64,000 nucleotides of DNA from Breznakibacter sp047600785 (lineage in GTDB: Bacteria > Bacteroidota > Bacteroidia > Bacteroidales > Marinilabiliaceae). Location: positions 124,001 to 188,000 of the forward strand of contig JASGKH010000001.1 in NCBI GenBank assembly GCA_047600785.1. The letters are read 5' to 3'. Position 1 is the stretch's first letter, and each line of letters starts with the position of its first letter. This document shows, one piece after another, positions 55,634 to 63,397 of this stretch. The position numbers were made by a program, and so were the translations under genes. The notes below the pieces were generated by a model. It ran no database searches, was not told the origin of the DNA, and saw only the letters and a program-made list of their open reading frames with translations.

Positions 55634-55790
55634 CGGCCCCAAGGGGAGAGGCCATTGTCTCTTCTCGAATCGATCAGGTTAAAAAACCGGAAGTACGGGG
55701 CATTTCTCTAATAATGCTAAAAACTTTGGCTTTAGAGTTGAAGTAATTGAAAACAAAACAGTTATGCTTTGTTGTGGATGACGCCAAATA

Positions 55791-55812
55791 AAAAAAGAGG
55801 CAAAGCCTCTTT
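55791..55812 (-). terminator. Intrinsic terminator after the tRNA-Asn pair
   Basis: On the minus strand an AAAGAGGC stem with a 3-nt loop is followed by a T-run (plus strand A-run from 55791). It lies directly after the first tRNA-Asn and ends the tRNA transcript. Confidence 0.75.
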
Positions 55813-55814
55813 AG

Positions 55815-55888
55815 CTCCCCCTCTAGGACTTGAACCTAGGACCCCATGATTAACAGTCATGTGCTCTAACCAACTGAGCTAAGGAGGA
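55815..55888 (-). tRNA. tRNA-Asn (GTT), copy 2 in transcription order
   Basis: The minus strand folds as a 74-nt tRNA: acceptor stem TCCTCCT with AGGGGGA (7 bp), D arm AGCTCAGTTGGTTAGAGC, anticodon loop CTGTTAA with anticodon GTT, and a T arm with GGTTCAAGTCC. The discriminator base is G and CCA is not encoded. It is identical to the copy at 55930. Confidence 0.96.
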
Positions 55889-55929
55889 AAATAATGCAGT
55901 AAGTTTTTGGGAGCGTTTCCCTTTGTTAG

Positions 55930-56003
55930 CTCCCCCTCTAGGACTTGAACCTAGGACCCCATGATTAACAGTCATGTGCTCTAACCAACTGAGCTAAGGA
56001 GGA
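55930..56003 (-). tRNA. tRNA-Asn (GTT), copy 1 in transcription order
   Basis: The sequence is identical to the tRNA at 55815-55888 over the 74 nt, with the same GTT anticodon. The two genes are 41 nt apart and likely one transcript. Confidence 0.96.
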
Positions 56004-56093
56004 ATATATACAACCTTTTTAATGTTGTGGCCGCACAACTTTCTGTTTTTTCAACAGCGTTGCAAAACTATAAGGATTATTGCAATTATGCAA

Positions 56094-56101
56094 TATCTTT
56101 G
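56094..56101 (+). promoter_or_regulatory. -7 promoter element of the PfkB kinase gene
   Basis: TATCTTTG is a full match to TAnnTTTG and lies 38 nt before the ATG at 56140. No good -33 element is seen. Confidence 0.4.
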
Positions 56102-56139
56102 CCGAAAAAAATGAAGTTTATTTTATCCGGAAAATCAGT

Positions 56140-57126
56140 ATGAGCAAAGTTTTGGGAATGGGTAATGCCCTTGTGGACATCCTCACTCGGATTGACAGTG
56201 ACGAGCTGCTGGATCATCTGAATCTTCCCAAGGGAAGTATGCAATTAGTTGATACCTATTTGGCTGATAAAGTGATGGAGGCCACTGATCATTTGGAACG
56301 GGAACAGGCTTCGGGGGGAAGTGCGGCCAATACCATTCACGCACTGGCCTGCTTGGGCGTGAAAACGGGTTTTTTGGGAAAGGTAGGAAAGGATGAGTTG
56401 GGCCATTTCTTTCGTAACGACATGGAACGTCACAACATTGAGCCTCTGATTTTGGAGAGCACCAGTGCATCGGGCAAGGCCATTGCACTTATTTCGCCCG
56501 ATTCGGAACGAACTTTTGCCACTTATTTGGGTGCCGCTGTTGAGCTTTCGGCCAGTGACATTGAGGAAAACAAGTTTGATGGTTATTCCTATTTCCATAT
56601 TGAAGGCTATTTGGTCCAAAACCGCGAACTGATTGCAAGAGCGTTAAAAACCGCAAAAGACAAGAACATGAAAGTCTCGTTTGACTTGGCCAGTTTCAAC
56701 GTGGTCGAGGCGAACCTCGACTTTATCAGGGAAATGTCAAAGGCACATGTCGACATCCTTTTTGCTAACGAGGAGGAGGCAAAAGTCTTTACCGGCAAAA
56801 TTGGGGAGGATGCTTTACATGATATGGCTGCCTATTGCGATATTGCCGTGCTGAAACAGGGTAAAAACGGATCGCTTATAAAGAAGGGCGACCAGGTGGT
56901 AGCTGTAGGTATCATTCCGGTTCAAAGTATCGACACGACTGGAGCCGGAGATCTTTATGCCGCGGGATTTCTATTCGGGCTCATCAACGATTTGCCGTTG
57001 GAAAAGTGTGGGCGGATAGGGGCAATCGTTTCGGGACACGTGATAGAGGTAATAGGCCCCAAAATGGACGAAATGCGCTGGGAAAGCGTACGGAAAATGA
57101 TTGGTGAGGTGATGAACCCGCAATAA
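56140..57126 (+). CDS. PfkB-family sugar/adenosine kinase
   Basis: The 328-residue protein has the PfkB N-terminal motif ASGGSAANTIHALACLG and the C-terminal signature DTTGAGDLYAAGFLFGL, whose Asp is the catalytic base. The N-terminal MGNALVDIL and the overall layout are of the adenosine-kinase-like group, but the substrate is not certain. The frame is open to 56080, but the family start is at 56140. It is read alone and converges with yidD. Confidence 0.88.
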   Translation: MSKVLGMGNALVDILTRIDSDELLDHLNLPKGSMQLVDTYLADKVMEATDHLEREQASGGSAANTIHALACLGVKTGFLGKVGKDELGHFFRNDMERHNIEPLILESTSASGKAIALISPDSERTFATYLGAAVELSASDIEENKFDGYSYFHIEGYLVQNRELIARALKTAKDKNMKVSFDLASFNVVEANLDFIREMSKAHVDILFANEEEAKVFTGKIGEDALHDMAAYCDIAVLKQGKNGSLIKKGDQVVAVGIIPVQSIDTTGAGDLYAAGFLFGLINDLPLEKCGRIGAIVSGHVIEVIGPKMDEMRWESVRKMIGEVMNPQ

Positions 57127-57269
57127 AATTTTCACATCGTTACATCTTTTCGCTCCGTTGGCCCCTGACGGAGGTGGGGATGGCAAACGGAGAATGAAGG
57201 ATGGTTTTTTTCACAAAAGATTTGTTTTCTCTTCATCCTTTTTGTGGAGAAATATTTCTTCATTTTGCA

Positions 57270-57533
57270 TTAGGGTACAGGGTCGTATCCGTGGCCGCCC
57301 CAAGGATTACACCGCAAGATGCGCCAAATTGCCAAATAGAGCCCCTTGGCCGGCCCGTGCTTTTTCAAAGCTTCCACGGCATAGGCCGAACAGGTGGGCG
57401 TAAATCGGCACGAGGGTCCTTTTAGTGGAGATATCACGTATTGGTAGAACTTGATGGGAATAAGCAAAACGATCACAAGGAATTGCCTGATTCCCCAGAG
57501 GATCCATTGTACGGGCGTTCGTTTAGCGGTCAT
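57270..57533 (-). CDS. yidD: Membrane protein insertion efficiency factor YidD
   Basis: The 87-residue protein has an N-terminal amphipathic/hydrophobic segment and the YidD core KFYQYVISPLKGPSCRFTPTCSAYAVEAL with its conserved Cys residues, read in parts, then RILRCNPWGGHGYDPVP. It supports YidC-dependent membrane insertion. The ATG at 57533 (MTAKRTPV) overlaps the end of rnpA by 11 nt; an ATG at 57557 would add eight residues. rnpA-yidD is a conserved order. Confidence 0.93.
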   Translation of the reverse strand: MTAKRTPVQWILWGIRQFLVIVLLIPIKFYQYVISPLKGPSCRFTPTCSAYAVEALKKHGPAKGLYLAIWRILRCNPWGGHGYDPVP

Positions 57534-57936
57534 TGCTGCTTGGTTGTTTCTGCGCAAGTTGAAGCATCAGCTTATCTATCAGTTTACCCATCCCTTTTTC
57601 AATTGCATGGTAATCGAGTTCTTCTTTAGGTAAGTATATCAATGCAATATCCAGATGCAATTTCATCTCTTCAAGTTTTTTGTACAGCACATTCTTTTGC
57701 AACCGATAAGCTTCTTTTGTGCGGCGCCTGATGAGATTTCGCATGTTGGCCCGTTTAAACCTTTTTTTCGACACGCTTACCATGATCTTGCACGGAGGAA
57801 ATCCCTGCAATGCCTCCTCTAAATAAACCGCCCGGAAAGGGTATTTTACCAACACCTGGCCTTCGCTGAAAAGATTGGTAATGGTCTTGTGGCGACGTAA
57901 ACGTTCTATCTTCCTAAAAGTTTGCGGCATCGGCAT
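57523..57936 (-). CDS. rnpA: Ribonuclease P protein component
   Basis: The 137-residue basic protein assists the RNase P RNA in tRNA 5' processing. It has the RNR motif block NMRNLIRRRTKEAYRLQK and the N-terminal ERLRRHKTITNLFSEGQ. The frame is open to 58047, but MPMPQTFRKIERL at 57936 is the family start. yidD follows by overlap; hemD lies upstream with its own terminator between them. Confidence 0.95.
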   Translation of the reverse strand: MPMPQTFRKIERLRRHKTITNLFSEGQVLVKYPFRAVYLEEALQGFPPCKIMVSVSKKRFKRANMRNLIRRRTKEAYRLQKNVLYKKLEEMKLHLDIALIYLPKEELDYHAIEKGMGKLIDKLMLQLAQKQPSSNDR

Positions 57937-58007
57937 GGTTGTGTGTCTGTCTGCTAAAAGAAACTTGCTTTGGGCAATTATGCTTTGAAAATACGGTAAG
58001 CCTTTAT

Positions 58008-58044
58008 AAAAAACAACCCTTCTGCCATGCTCGCAGAAGGGTTG
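58008..58044 (-). terminator. Intrinsic terminator after hemD
   Basis: On the minus strand a perfect 12-bp stem (58044-58033 with 58025-58014) with a 7-nt loop is followed by T6. It ends the DUF4271-hemD transcript before rnpA. Confidence 0.85.
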
Positions 58045-58065
58045 CATATATGCATCTGGACAAAT

Positions 58066-58818
58066 TTATTTCGTCCCTTTATTGTGTTTCTTGATAAATT
58101 GCTCCAATGCCATGGTCATCGAGGGGGCTTGAGGTTGCGGGGCCTGAATGTCAAGGCGAAGTCCGGCATCCAGCACTGCCTGTGCGGTGGCAGGGCCAAA
58201 CGACGCGATTAACGTCTCGTTTTGCTTGAAGTCGGGAAAATTGTGCAATAACGAGGTAATGCCCGATGGGCTAAAAAATACTAGAATATCGTAGTCTATC
58301 TCTTTGATGTCGCTCAAATCACTGCTCACTGTACGGTAAAAGATTGCTTCGGTAAAGCCCAGTTTGTTTTTGAGCAATTGGTCGGTAATCTCTTGGTTAT
58401 GCATGTCCGATACGGGAACGAGATACTTTTCCTCTTTGTGTTTTCTGAGTACCTCGACCAAATCGACAAATTTACCGGTAGAATGAAAAATTTTACGTTT
58501 ACGGTACACAATGTATTTTTGCAGATAATGGGCTGTGGCCTCATTGATACAAAAATATTTCATTTCGTCGGGAATGGCGACCCTAAGTTCTTCGGCCAGC
58601 TTAAAAAAATGGTCAATGGCAGTGCGACTGTTGAAAATCACTGCCGAGTGGTCGAGTATGTTGACTTTTTGTACCCTGAAATCTTTGGCTGAGACACTTT
58701 CTACGTGAATGAAAGGCCTAAAATCAATTTTGATATTGTTTTTTTCGGCCAACTCAAAATAGGGATCCTTGGGAGCCGTGGGTTTAGGTTGTGAAACCAG
58801 GATTTTTTTAATCTTCAA
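58066..58818 (-). CDS. hemD: Uroporphyrinogen-III synthase
   Basis: HemD closes and rearranges hydroxymethylbilane to uroporphyrinogen III, the macrocycle of haem. The 250-residue protein has the two-domain layout with weak conservation: VILFNSRTAIDHF-like and DILVFFSPSGITSLLH in each half, and a final IASFGPATAQAVLDAGL, which marks the C-terminal domain. It lies 50 nt after the DUF4271 gene and just before rnpA, an order seen in many Bacteroidota. Confidence 0.9.
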   Translation of the reverse strand: MKIKKILVSQPKPTAPKDPYFELAEKNNIKIDFRPFIHVESVSAKDFRVQKVNILDHSAVIFNSRTAIDHFFKLAEELRVAIPDEMKYFCINEATAHYLQKYIVYRKRKIFHSTGKFVDLVEVLRKHKEEKYLVPVSDMHNQEITDQLLKNKLGFTEAIFYRTVSSDLSDIKEIDYDILVFFSPSGITSLLHNFPDFKQNETLIASFGPATAQAVLDAGLRLDIQAPQPQAPSMTMALEQFIKKHNKGTK

Positions 58819-58868
58819 CGCACTAAATTTTTAATTCTACAAAACCTTTACCGCCAAAACACTGTTTA

Positions 58869-59975
58869 TTAGGGTGTTATGACTTTAAAGATCATTAAAA
58901 TAGGCAGTATTTCTAGAGCACAAAGATACAAAAACAAGTAAAACATAGCGGTAAGGTTGCGTAAAAATATTTTGATACCCCTAAACAACTGTATCAAATA
59001 CATTGCGGTTAACAATACCAACCCTGTTTGCAACAATATGTATATCAAAAAGCTATCGGCAAATGCCATCCCTACGGTAATAGGCAGGAGTATCAATGCA
59101 ACGGTACGGGTGTACAAAAACACATAAAAGATGAATTCGCTGGTGGGGGCACTTAATGCGAACACGTATCCGAGAAATTTATAGATGCCCGTTTTCAATA
59201 ATATTAAAGTGATAAGACCGCCGCAAATGCCCAGATACATTAAAAGCGAAGGGATGCCGCTTATCTCAAGCCCGACCGTTTTAAGCGCCAGAAAAATAAA
59301 TAACCCTGCATTCAGCACAAACAGCAAATCGAGCGACAACGACGGCAGACTGTTGCGAAGGTTGACCATTTGATAAAGATTGTCGGCGTTTTGTTGATTA
59401 AAAACGCTTCTGAACAAATTGTTGATGTATTTTCCGGAAAACGATTTGATGATTCCTGCAAAAAAAACCAAAATCAATACCACGGGGATCAACCATTCCG
59501 TCTCATGGTGCATCCCGGTTTGAGGTTTGGCTTTCTCGTCAAGTAAAATAGCCGGTGCCGAGGTCACTACTTCGTGGGGCTTAGCTGACAGAACTGAATC
59601 GGGAAGAATGGACAATGAATCGGGGATATCTGCTTCAAACAGCCCTGTGGCAGAAGACGACTGCTGCTTTAACACGGTCAGTGTCGATTGCCCAAGCGTG
59701 TCGGCCGGATGTAAGACCCGGGTGATCGGATTGTCGGTAAATAAGTCGTTTTGTGGAGGATAAAGTTTAATAAGGTTTAACTTGACCGAATCTTTTACGG
59801 AAAGTTCCGATGCCTTCTGAAGCGAAGCTTGCTTCTGTTTGGCTCGTATTAATTTTAGCGCCCTTGGCTCCTCCTCGGTTAAAGGCAAGATTGATGTCCT
59901 TGGGTGTATTTGGTTCCCCAAAGTGTCGACATGGGCCTTTACCGATATGGGATGTTGTTGCATGAATAGGTTCAT
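58869..59975 (-). CDS. DUF4271 membrane protein
   Basis: The 368-residue protein has a polar, low-complexity N-terminal half (residues 1-160, rich in Ser, Leu and Pro) and then about six membrane helices from about 165 onward. The transmembrane part matches the Bacteroidota DUF4271 family, which has no known role. Its place directly upstream of hemD is conserved in that phylum. The gap to the LOG gene is 39 nt. Confidence 0.85.
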   Translation of the reverse strand: MNLFMQQHPISVKAHVDTLGNQIHPRTSILPLTEEEPRALKLIRAKQKQASLQKASELSVKDSVKLNLIKLYPPQNDLFTDNPITRVLHPADTLGQSTLTVLKQQSSSATGLFEADIPDSLSILPDSVLSAKPHEVVTSAPAILLDEKAKPQTGMHHETEWLIPVVLILVFFAGIIKSFSGKYINNLFRSVFNQQNADNLYQMVNLRNSLPSLSLDLLFVLNAGLFIFLALKTVGLEISGIPSLLMYLGICGGLITLILLKTGIYKFLGYVFALSAPTSEFIFYVFLYTRTVALILLPITVGMAFADSFLIYILLQTGLVLLTAMYLIQLFRGIKIFLRNLTAMFYLFLYLCALEILPILMIFKVITP

Positions 59976-60014
59976 GGGCTAACTTACTTGGCACGTGTTG
60001 TATTGTTTAAAAAA

Positions 60015-60602
60015 TCAGACGGCGGCATTGACCGGGGCATCTATGGGCCATTCCGGCGAGCTGGCAATGATGTTGCATACTTCGCGGGGATCATTCACAA
60101 CGGAAAATGCGCGAAGGTGTTCATGTTTCATAAAATTTTCATTGGCCATCTTTTCCATTAGTTGCACAAAAGGGTCATAAAAATTGTTGGTGTTTACGAT
60201 TATGATGGGCTTGGAGAATAGGCCGAGTTTCTTCATCGAAATAACTTCTGCCAGCTCTTCCAGTGTTCCCGAACTGCCGGGCAGCGCAACCACTGCCGAC
60301 ACGTTTTGCACCAATGCTTGTTTGCGCTGATGCATGGTTTCGGTCACCAGCATGGATTGCACATGGGGATGCTGCCATTCTACCTCCACCATGAATTTAG
60401 GGATGACACCATGGATTTTTCCGTTGAGTGATAGGACTTTGTTTGCCAAAGCTCCCATTAATCCTACCGCTCCGCCTCCATATTTAATTGCGTAACCTTC
60501 GTCGACCAGATGTTGGGCCAATGATTCGGCTGCTTCGATGTATATTTTCGATATCTGTGTGCTTGAAGCACAAAATACTGTTACCACGGCTGGCTCTTTC
60601 AT
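60015..60602 (-). CDS. LOG-family (TIGR00730) nucleotide-binding protein
   Basis: The 195-residue Rossmann-like protein has the LOG motifs: MHQRKQALV, giving the Arg and Lys, and ALPGSSGTLEEL, where the family PGGxGTxxE reads PGSSGTLEE with Ser in place of the second Gly. Members cleave nucleoside 5'-monophosphates to the base and ribose 5-phosphate, and are annotated as cytokinin riboside phosphoribohydrolases. The N-terminal GGGAVGLMGALA is also typical. It precedes the DUF4271 gene. Confidence 0.88.
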   Translation of the reverse strand: MKEPAVVTVFCASSTQISKIYIEAAESLAQHLVDEGYAIKYGGGAVGLMGALANKVLSLNGKIHGVIPKFMVEVEWQHPHVQSMLVTETMHQRKQALVQNVSAVVALPGSSGTLEELAEVISMKKLGLFSKPIIIVNTNNFYDPFVQLMEKMANENFMKHEHLRAFSVVNDPREVCNIIASSPEWPIDAPVNAAV

Positions 60603-60705
60603 GCGTCTAAATATTTTGTATTCGTCTCAGTACCGGCCTTGCTTTGAAACCAAGAAGGGTACTTTCACATTTGCCCATGTTCCCTGTATTTGACATCCCG
60701 CACGA

Positions 60706-61473
60706 TTAGGGTTTCGAAACAGCTTTATTTTGTTTTGAAAACGGTATCTGGTATTCGATGGTGTAACTGAAACCGGCTTGGATGTTGCCCGAATATTTTC
60801 CAAATCCGGGAATGGCGGCTGGTTCCAACGAGGTCGAATTTTGCTGTGAAATGATTCGGTTAAGGCGGATGCTCCAACCCATAAATACGTTGTGGAACAA
60901 TTCGGTACGTATGCCAAAAAGCAACTCTATCCAATGCGAATTCGCAGAGCTCAAACCGACGTTGGACGAGTAATCATCCCAATAACCGTTTCCGATGGTA
61001 TAGCCGGAGCTTTCGTGTCGTTGGAATGCATATCCGTAGCGAAATCCGACAAGTACATTGTCCAAATTTCCCGGTTCATCAACGTTGAACATGTTATATT
61101 CCAGACCAAGCTTAATATATGACCCGTTGCTTTTGTAATCGAAACGGTAAGAGGTCCTTCCGTCAGAATAATTTGACGAGGAAGAACTTTCGGACGACGT
61201 GCCAAAATTTTTGGTGTGGCTATCATTGATATTCTCGAAACCAATCTCGCCTACGGCAAATATTTTTTGCTTGAGGTTTAAACGCCCCGAGAAACCCAGT
61301 CCCGAGCGGTTATGGTCAAATCCTTTAATGATGAGAGGGGCAAGATCGAACCCTACCGCAATACCTGATAATGGTTTTATTGCCGGTACGCTATCCGTTT
61401 TGGCTTGTGCCCATCCTGCAAACGGTAAAAACGCCAATAGGCTAATACACAAAAAGCTTAATATTGGTCGCAT
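60706..61473 (-). CDS. DUF6048 outer-membrane protein
   Basis: The 255-residue protein has a signal peptide (MRPILSFLCISLLAFLPFAG, ending in WAQ) and a strand-rich body with Tyr- and Gly-rich patterns ending in a barrel-like IQAGFSYTIEYQIPF. It matches the Bacteroidota DUF6048 family, predicted outer-membrane beta barrels. Its first 32 nt overlap the DUF6452 gene; an ATG at 61479 would add two residues. The two families are neighbours in many Bacteroidota. Confidence 0.85.
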   Translation of the reverse strand: MRPILSFLCISLLAFLPFAGWAQAKTDSVPAIKPLSGIAVGFDLAPLIIKGFDHNRSGLGFSGRLNLKQKIFAVGEIGFENINDSHTKNFGTSSESSSSSNYSDGRTSYRFDYKSNGSYIKLGLEYNMFNVDEPGNLDNVLVGFRYGYAFQRHESSGYTIGNGYWDDYSSNVGLSSANSHWIELLFGIRTELFHNVFMGWSIRLNRIISQQNSTSLEPAAIPGFGKYSGNIQAGFSYTIEYQIPFSKQNKAVSKP

Positions 61474-61924
61474 CTTCACCGTATTTAATTATGGGGTGGG
61501 AAATAGAGACTGAATCGAGGGTATTATGGGTAAACCACACGGTATCGATCTCGAATCTGAACACATAACCACAATCGCCCGACACAAAGTCCAGTTCCTT
61601 GCGATGGACCATGTAGATGGTATCGATCGATGTATTGAGTTTTAAAATGAATGACGTGGTATCGGGGTCGCCATCGAACTTCAACGGTAGAAAAAGGCTT
61701 GACAGACTCTGGCTGCTGTACACAGAATCGGTGCGTCCGATGCCCCAGACCGAAACGGTGAGCGTGGTATCTTTGTCGGTGGTTGAGGTGGTCGTATACA
61801 ACGATACCAGCTTTATCTGGGCCGCGTGTTGGTTCGATAGGCAAATATCTTGCGAGTTGCACGCAGAAAGTACAACCAACAGTATTCCTACCCACAAAAA
61901 GGACCTTCTGTCAATTCGTTGCAT
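61442..61924 (-). CDS. DUF6452 lipoprotein
   Basis: The 160-residue protein has a lipoprotein signal ending in LSAC near residue 22 (SFLWVGILLVVLSACNSQDI) and a strand-rich body, with the pattern DICLSNQHAAQIKL and YVFRFEIDTVWFTHN. It matches the Bacteroidota DUF6452 family, unknown in function. It overlaps the DUF6048 gene by 32 nt, so their products are probably made together and may form one complex at the outer membrane. Confidence 0.85.
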   Translation of the reverse strand: MQRIDRRSFLWVGILLVVLSACNSQDICLSNQHAAQIKLVSLYTTTSTTDKDTTLTVSVWGIGRTDSVYSSQSLSSLFLPLKFDGDPDTTSFILKLNTSIDTIYMVHRKELDFVSGDCGYVFRFEIDTVWFTHNTLDSVSISHPIIKYGEDATNIKLFVY

Positions 61925-62515
61925 AAAGCTTTATTTGGGCCTCTAAATTACAATTATCCGTTATAACCCAATGCATGTTGTGCGAAGTATGCAATTGGAA
62001 CGGGACAAATGATTGCCGGTTAACCTCATTGGGTCATTTACGGCAAATTTACGAAAATGCAGAACGGAAGATGCGGTTTTGCATTTCCTTCGTAGAACGG
62101 CGCCTGTTAAAATCTTGAAATTCCGTGCAAATGCGTTGGGCATTCATGTCAATGTTGTGATCTTCAAAAAATACGGATGCTTCTATCGGGGTTTATCAAC
62201 AAAATGTGGTTTCGATTCTGGTAAATTTTTCAGCTACAATAGTTCACTTTGCATATTATTATATAGTTCCGTTGCATCTCAATTAAAGCATTGTGGCATC
62301 AAATGGATGTCGTTGGCCGCGGAATGAGAAAATAGTTTTTTGTGGGGTGGGGCCTTTGGGGTCAAATATGTATTATAAAAAGTGGAAGAAAAAACGCCAA
62401 CGCCTCTTGTAGAGCACCGACGCTGTATTGGTATTTTTGAAGGGAATTGGTCACGCATTTCCCTTTTCTGTTTATGCTTAAATAGGTTAAAGTTGGTATA
62501 TCTATCATAAAAAAC

Positions 62516-62546
62516 TTGTGATAAGTTTGCATGCAAACTATATTTG
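62516..62546 (+). promoter_or_regulatory. Promoter-like motif without an assigned gene
   Basis: TTG (62516-62518) and TATATTTG (62539-62546) are 20 nt apart, a full match to the Bacteroidota consensus. Downstream there is only a doubtful 61-codon frame, so it may drive a small RNA or be a chance match in AT-rich DNA. Confidence 0.35.
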
Positions 62547-62935
62547 CCGAAATCTTACAAAAAAGAAATGCGACACAATCGGAAACGACATGATGCAGGA
62601 ATATTTTACACCATTGCATGTTCGGATCCGCGATCGATTGAGGTTTTAAGCTGCTGTCGTGTCCGGTTGCGACGTATCGGCCTATGCACAATAAGGCCTT
62701 CAGCCGCAAATATCCTGAAAAGGATTGACAATCGAAGCATAATGATTACATGAAGAGTAGTCTTTGGAAAGATGGCATTATCTATTTTCAGTGTATTGAT
62801 ACGTGGTTATTTTGAGATGAGGGGCACGATGCAACAAATTCGTACGAGTGTTTTTTTATTGAATGGATCGACTAAATAATCGGGAAATAGAGTATAAACA
62901 ATACCGATCCAATAGTAGGTTCTTTAGCATTTGGA

Positions 62936-62943
62936 TATTTTTG
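62936..62943 (+). promoter_or_regulatory. -7 promoter element of the marR-like gene
   Basis: TATTTTTG matches TAnnTTTG and lies 16 nt before the ATG at 62960. A palindromic operator for the MarR protein itself should lie nearby, but I cannot single one out. Confidence 0.4.
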
Positions 62944-62959
62944 GGCAAACCATTCAATC

Positions 62960-63397
62960 ATGAAAACTTCCGTAGAATTGCCCAATGGGCAACTTGGCTT
63001 TTTGCTTGTTCAAACGTCATGGCTTAAGCAACGAATTAACAGTAGTGCATTCAAAGGGTTGAATGTGACGTATGTCCAGTTTGTAATCCTTGCGGGGATA
63101 TTGGAGCTTGGCGTAAATAACCAGATCGTGACGCAACAAACTATCGTGGCCGAACGCCGGTTGGATAAAGCCATGGTATCGAGTGTCGTAAAAACCCTTC
63201 TGCAAAAAAAGATGATTACCAAGATGAATCATCCTTCTGACCACAGGGCAATGATATTGGCATTGACACAGGAGGGCGAACGAATTGCCCGTAAAGGCAA
63301 AGAGATAGCCAAACATGTGGATGCAATGTTTTTCGATCACATTGATAAAGAGATCTTGAGAGGGGTGTTGGAAAAACTGCTTAATGAAAACAAATGA
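62960..63397 (+). CDS. MarR-family transcriptional regulator
   Basis: The 145-residue protein has the winged-helix core typical of MarR regulators (about 35-110; VTQQTIVAERRLDKAMVSSV as the recognition region, then KMITKMNHPSDHRAMILAL as the wing, with the DxR motif). Helices at both ends form the dimer. Its last four bases overlap the MFS transporter start, so the regulator probably controls that transporter. The ligand is unknown. Confidence 0.93.
   Translation: MKTSVELPNGQLGFLLVQTSWLKQRINSSAFKGLNVTYVQFVILAGILELGVNNQIVTQQTIVAERRLDKAMVSSVVKTLLQKKMITKMNHPSDHRAMILALTQEGERIARKGKEIAKHVDAMFFDHIDKEILRGVLEKLLNENK

Larger units (their letters stand above)
61925..62959. other. 1.0-kb region without a convincing gene
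   Basis: This stretch between the divergent DUF6452 and marR genes has no reading frame I would support. Its AT-rich content is typical of non-coding DNA, and open frames at 62013-62327 and 62362-62709 lack family features and codon bias. A full vegetative promoter motif lies at 62516-62546, followed by a 61-codon frame at 62568-62753 that I rate as doubtful. A small RNA gene or a decayed gene is possible. Confidence 0.5.

Noticed and set aside
62013..62327. 104-codon plus-strand frame in the gene-poor region
   Set aside because: No promoter or start context, AT-rich codon use unlike neighbouring genes, and no recognisable domain or signal.
62362..62709. 115-codon minus-strand frame in the gene-poor region
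   Set aside because: Low-complexity product without a family feature; overlaps the consensus promoter on the other strand.
62568..62753. 61-codon small protein downstream of the promoter motif at 62516
   Set aside because: Position fits a short gene, but the product is Arg/Ile-rich and shows no conserved pattern; noted within the region entry only.
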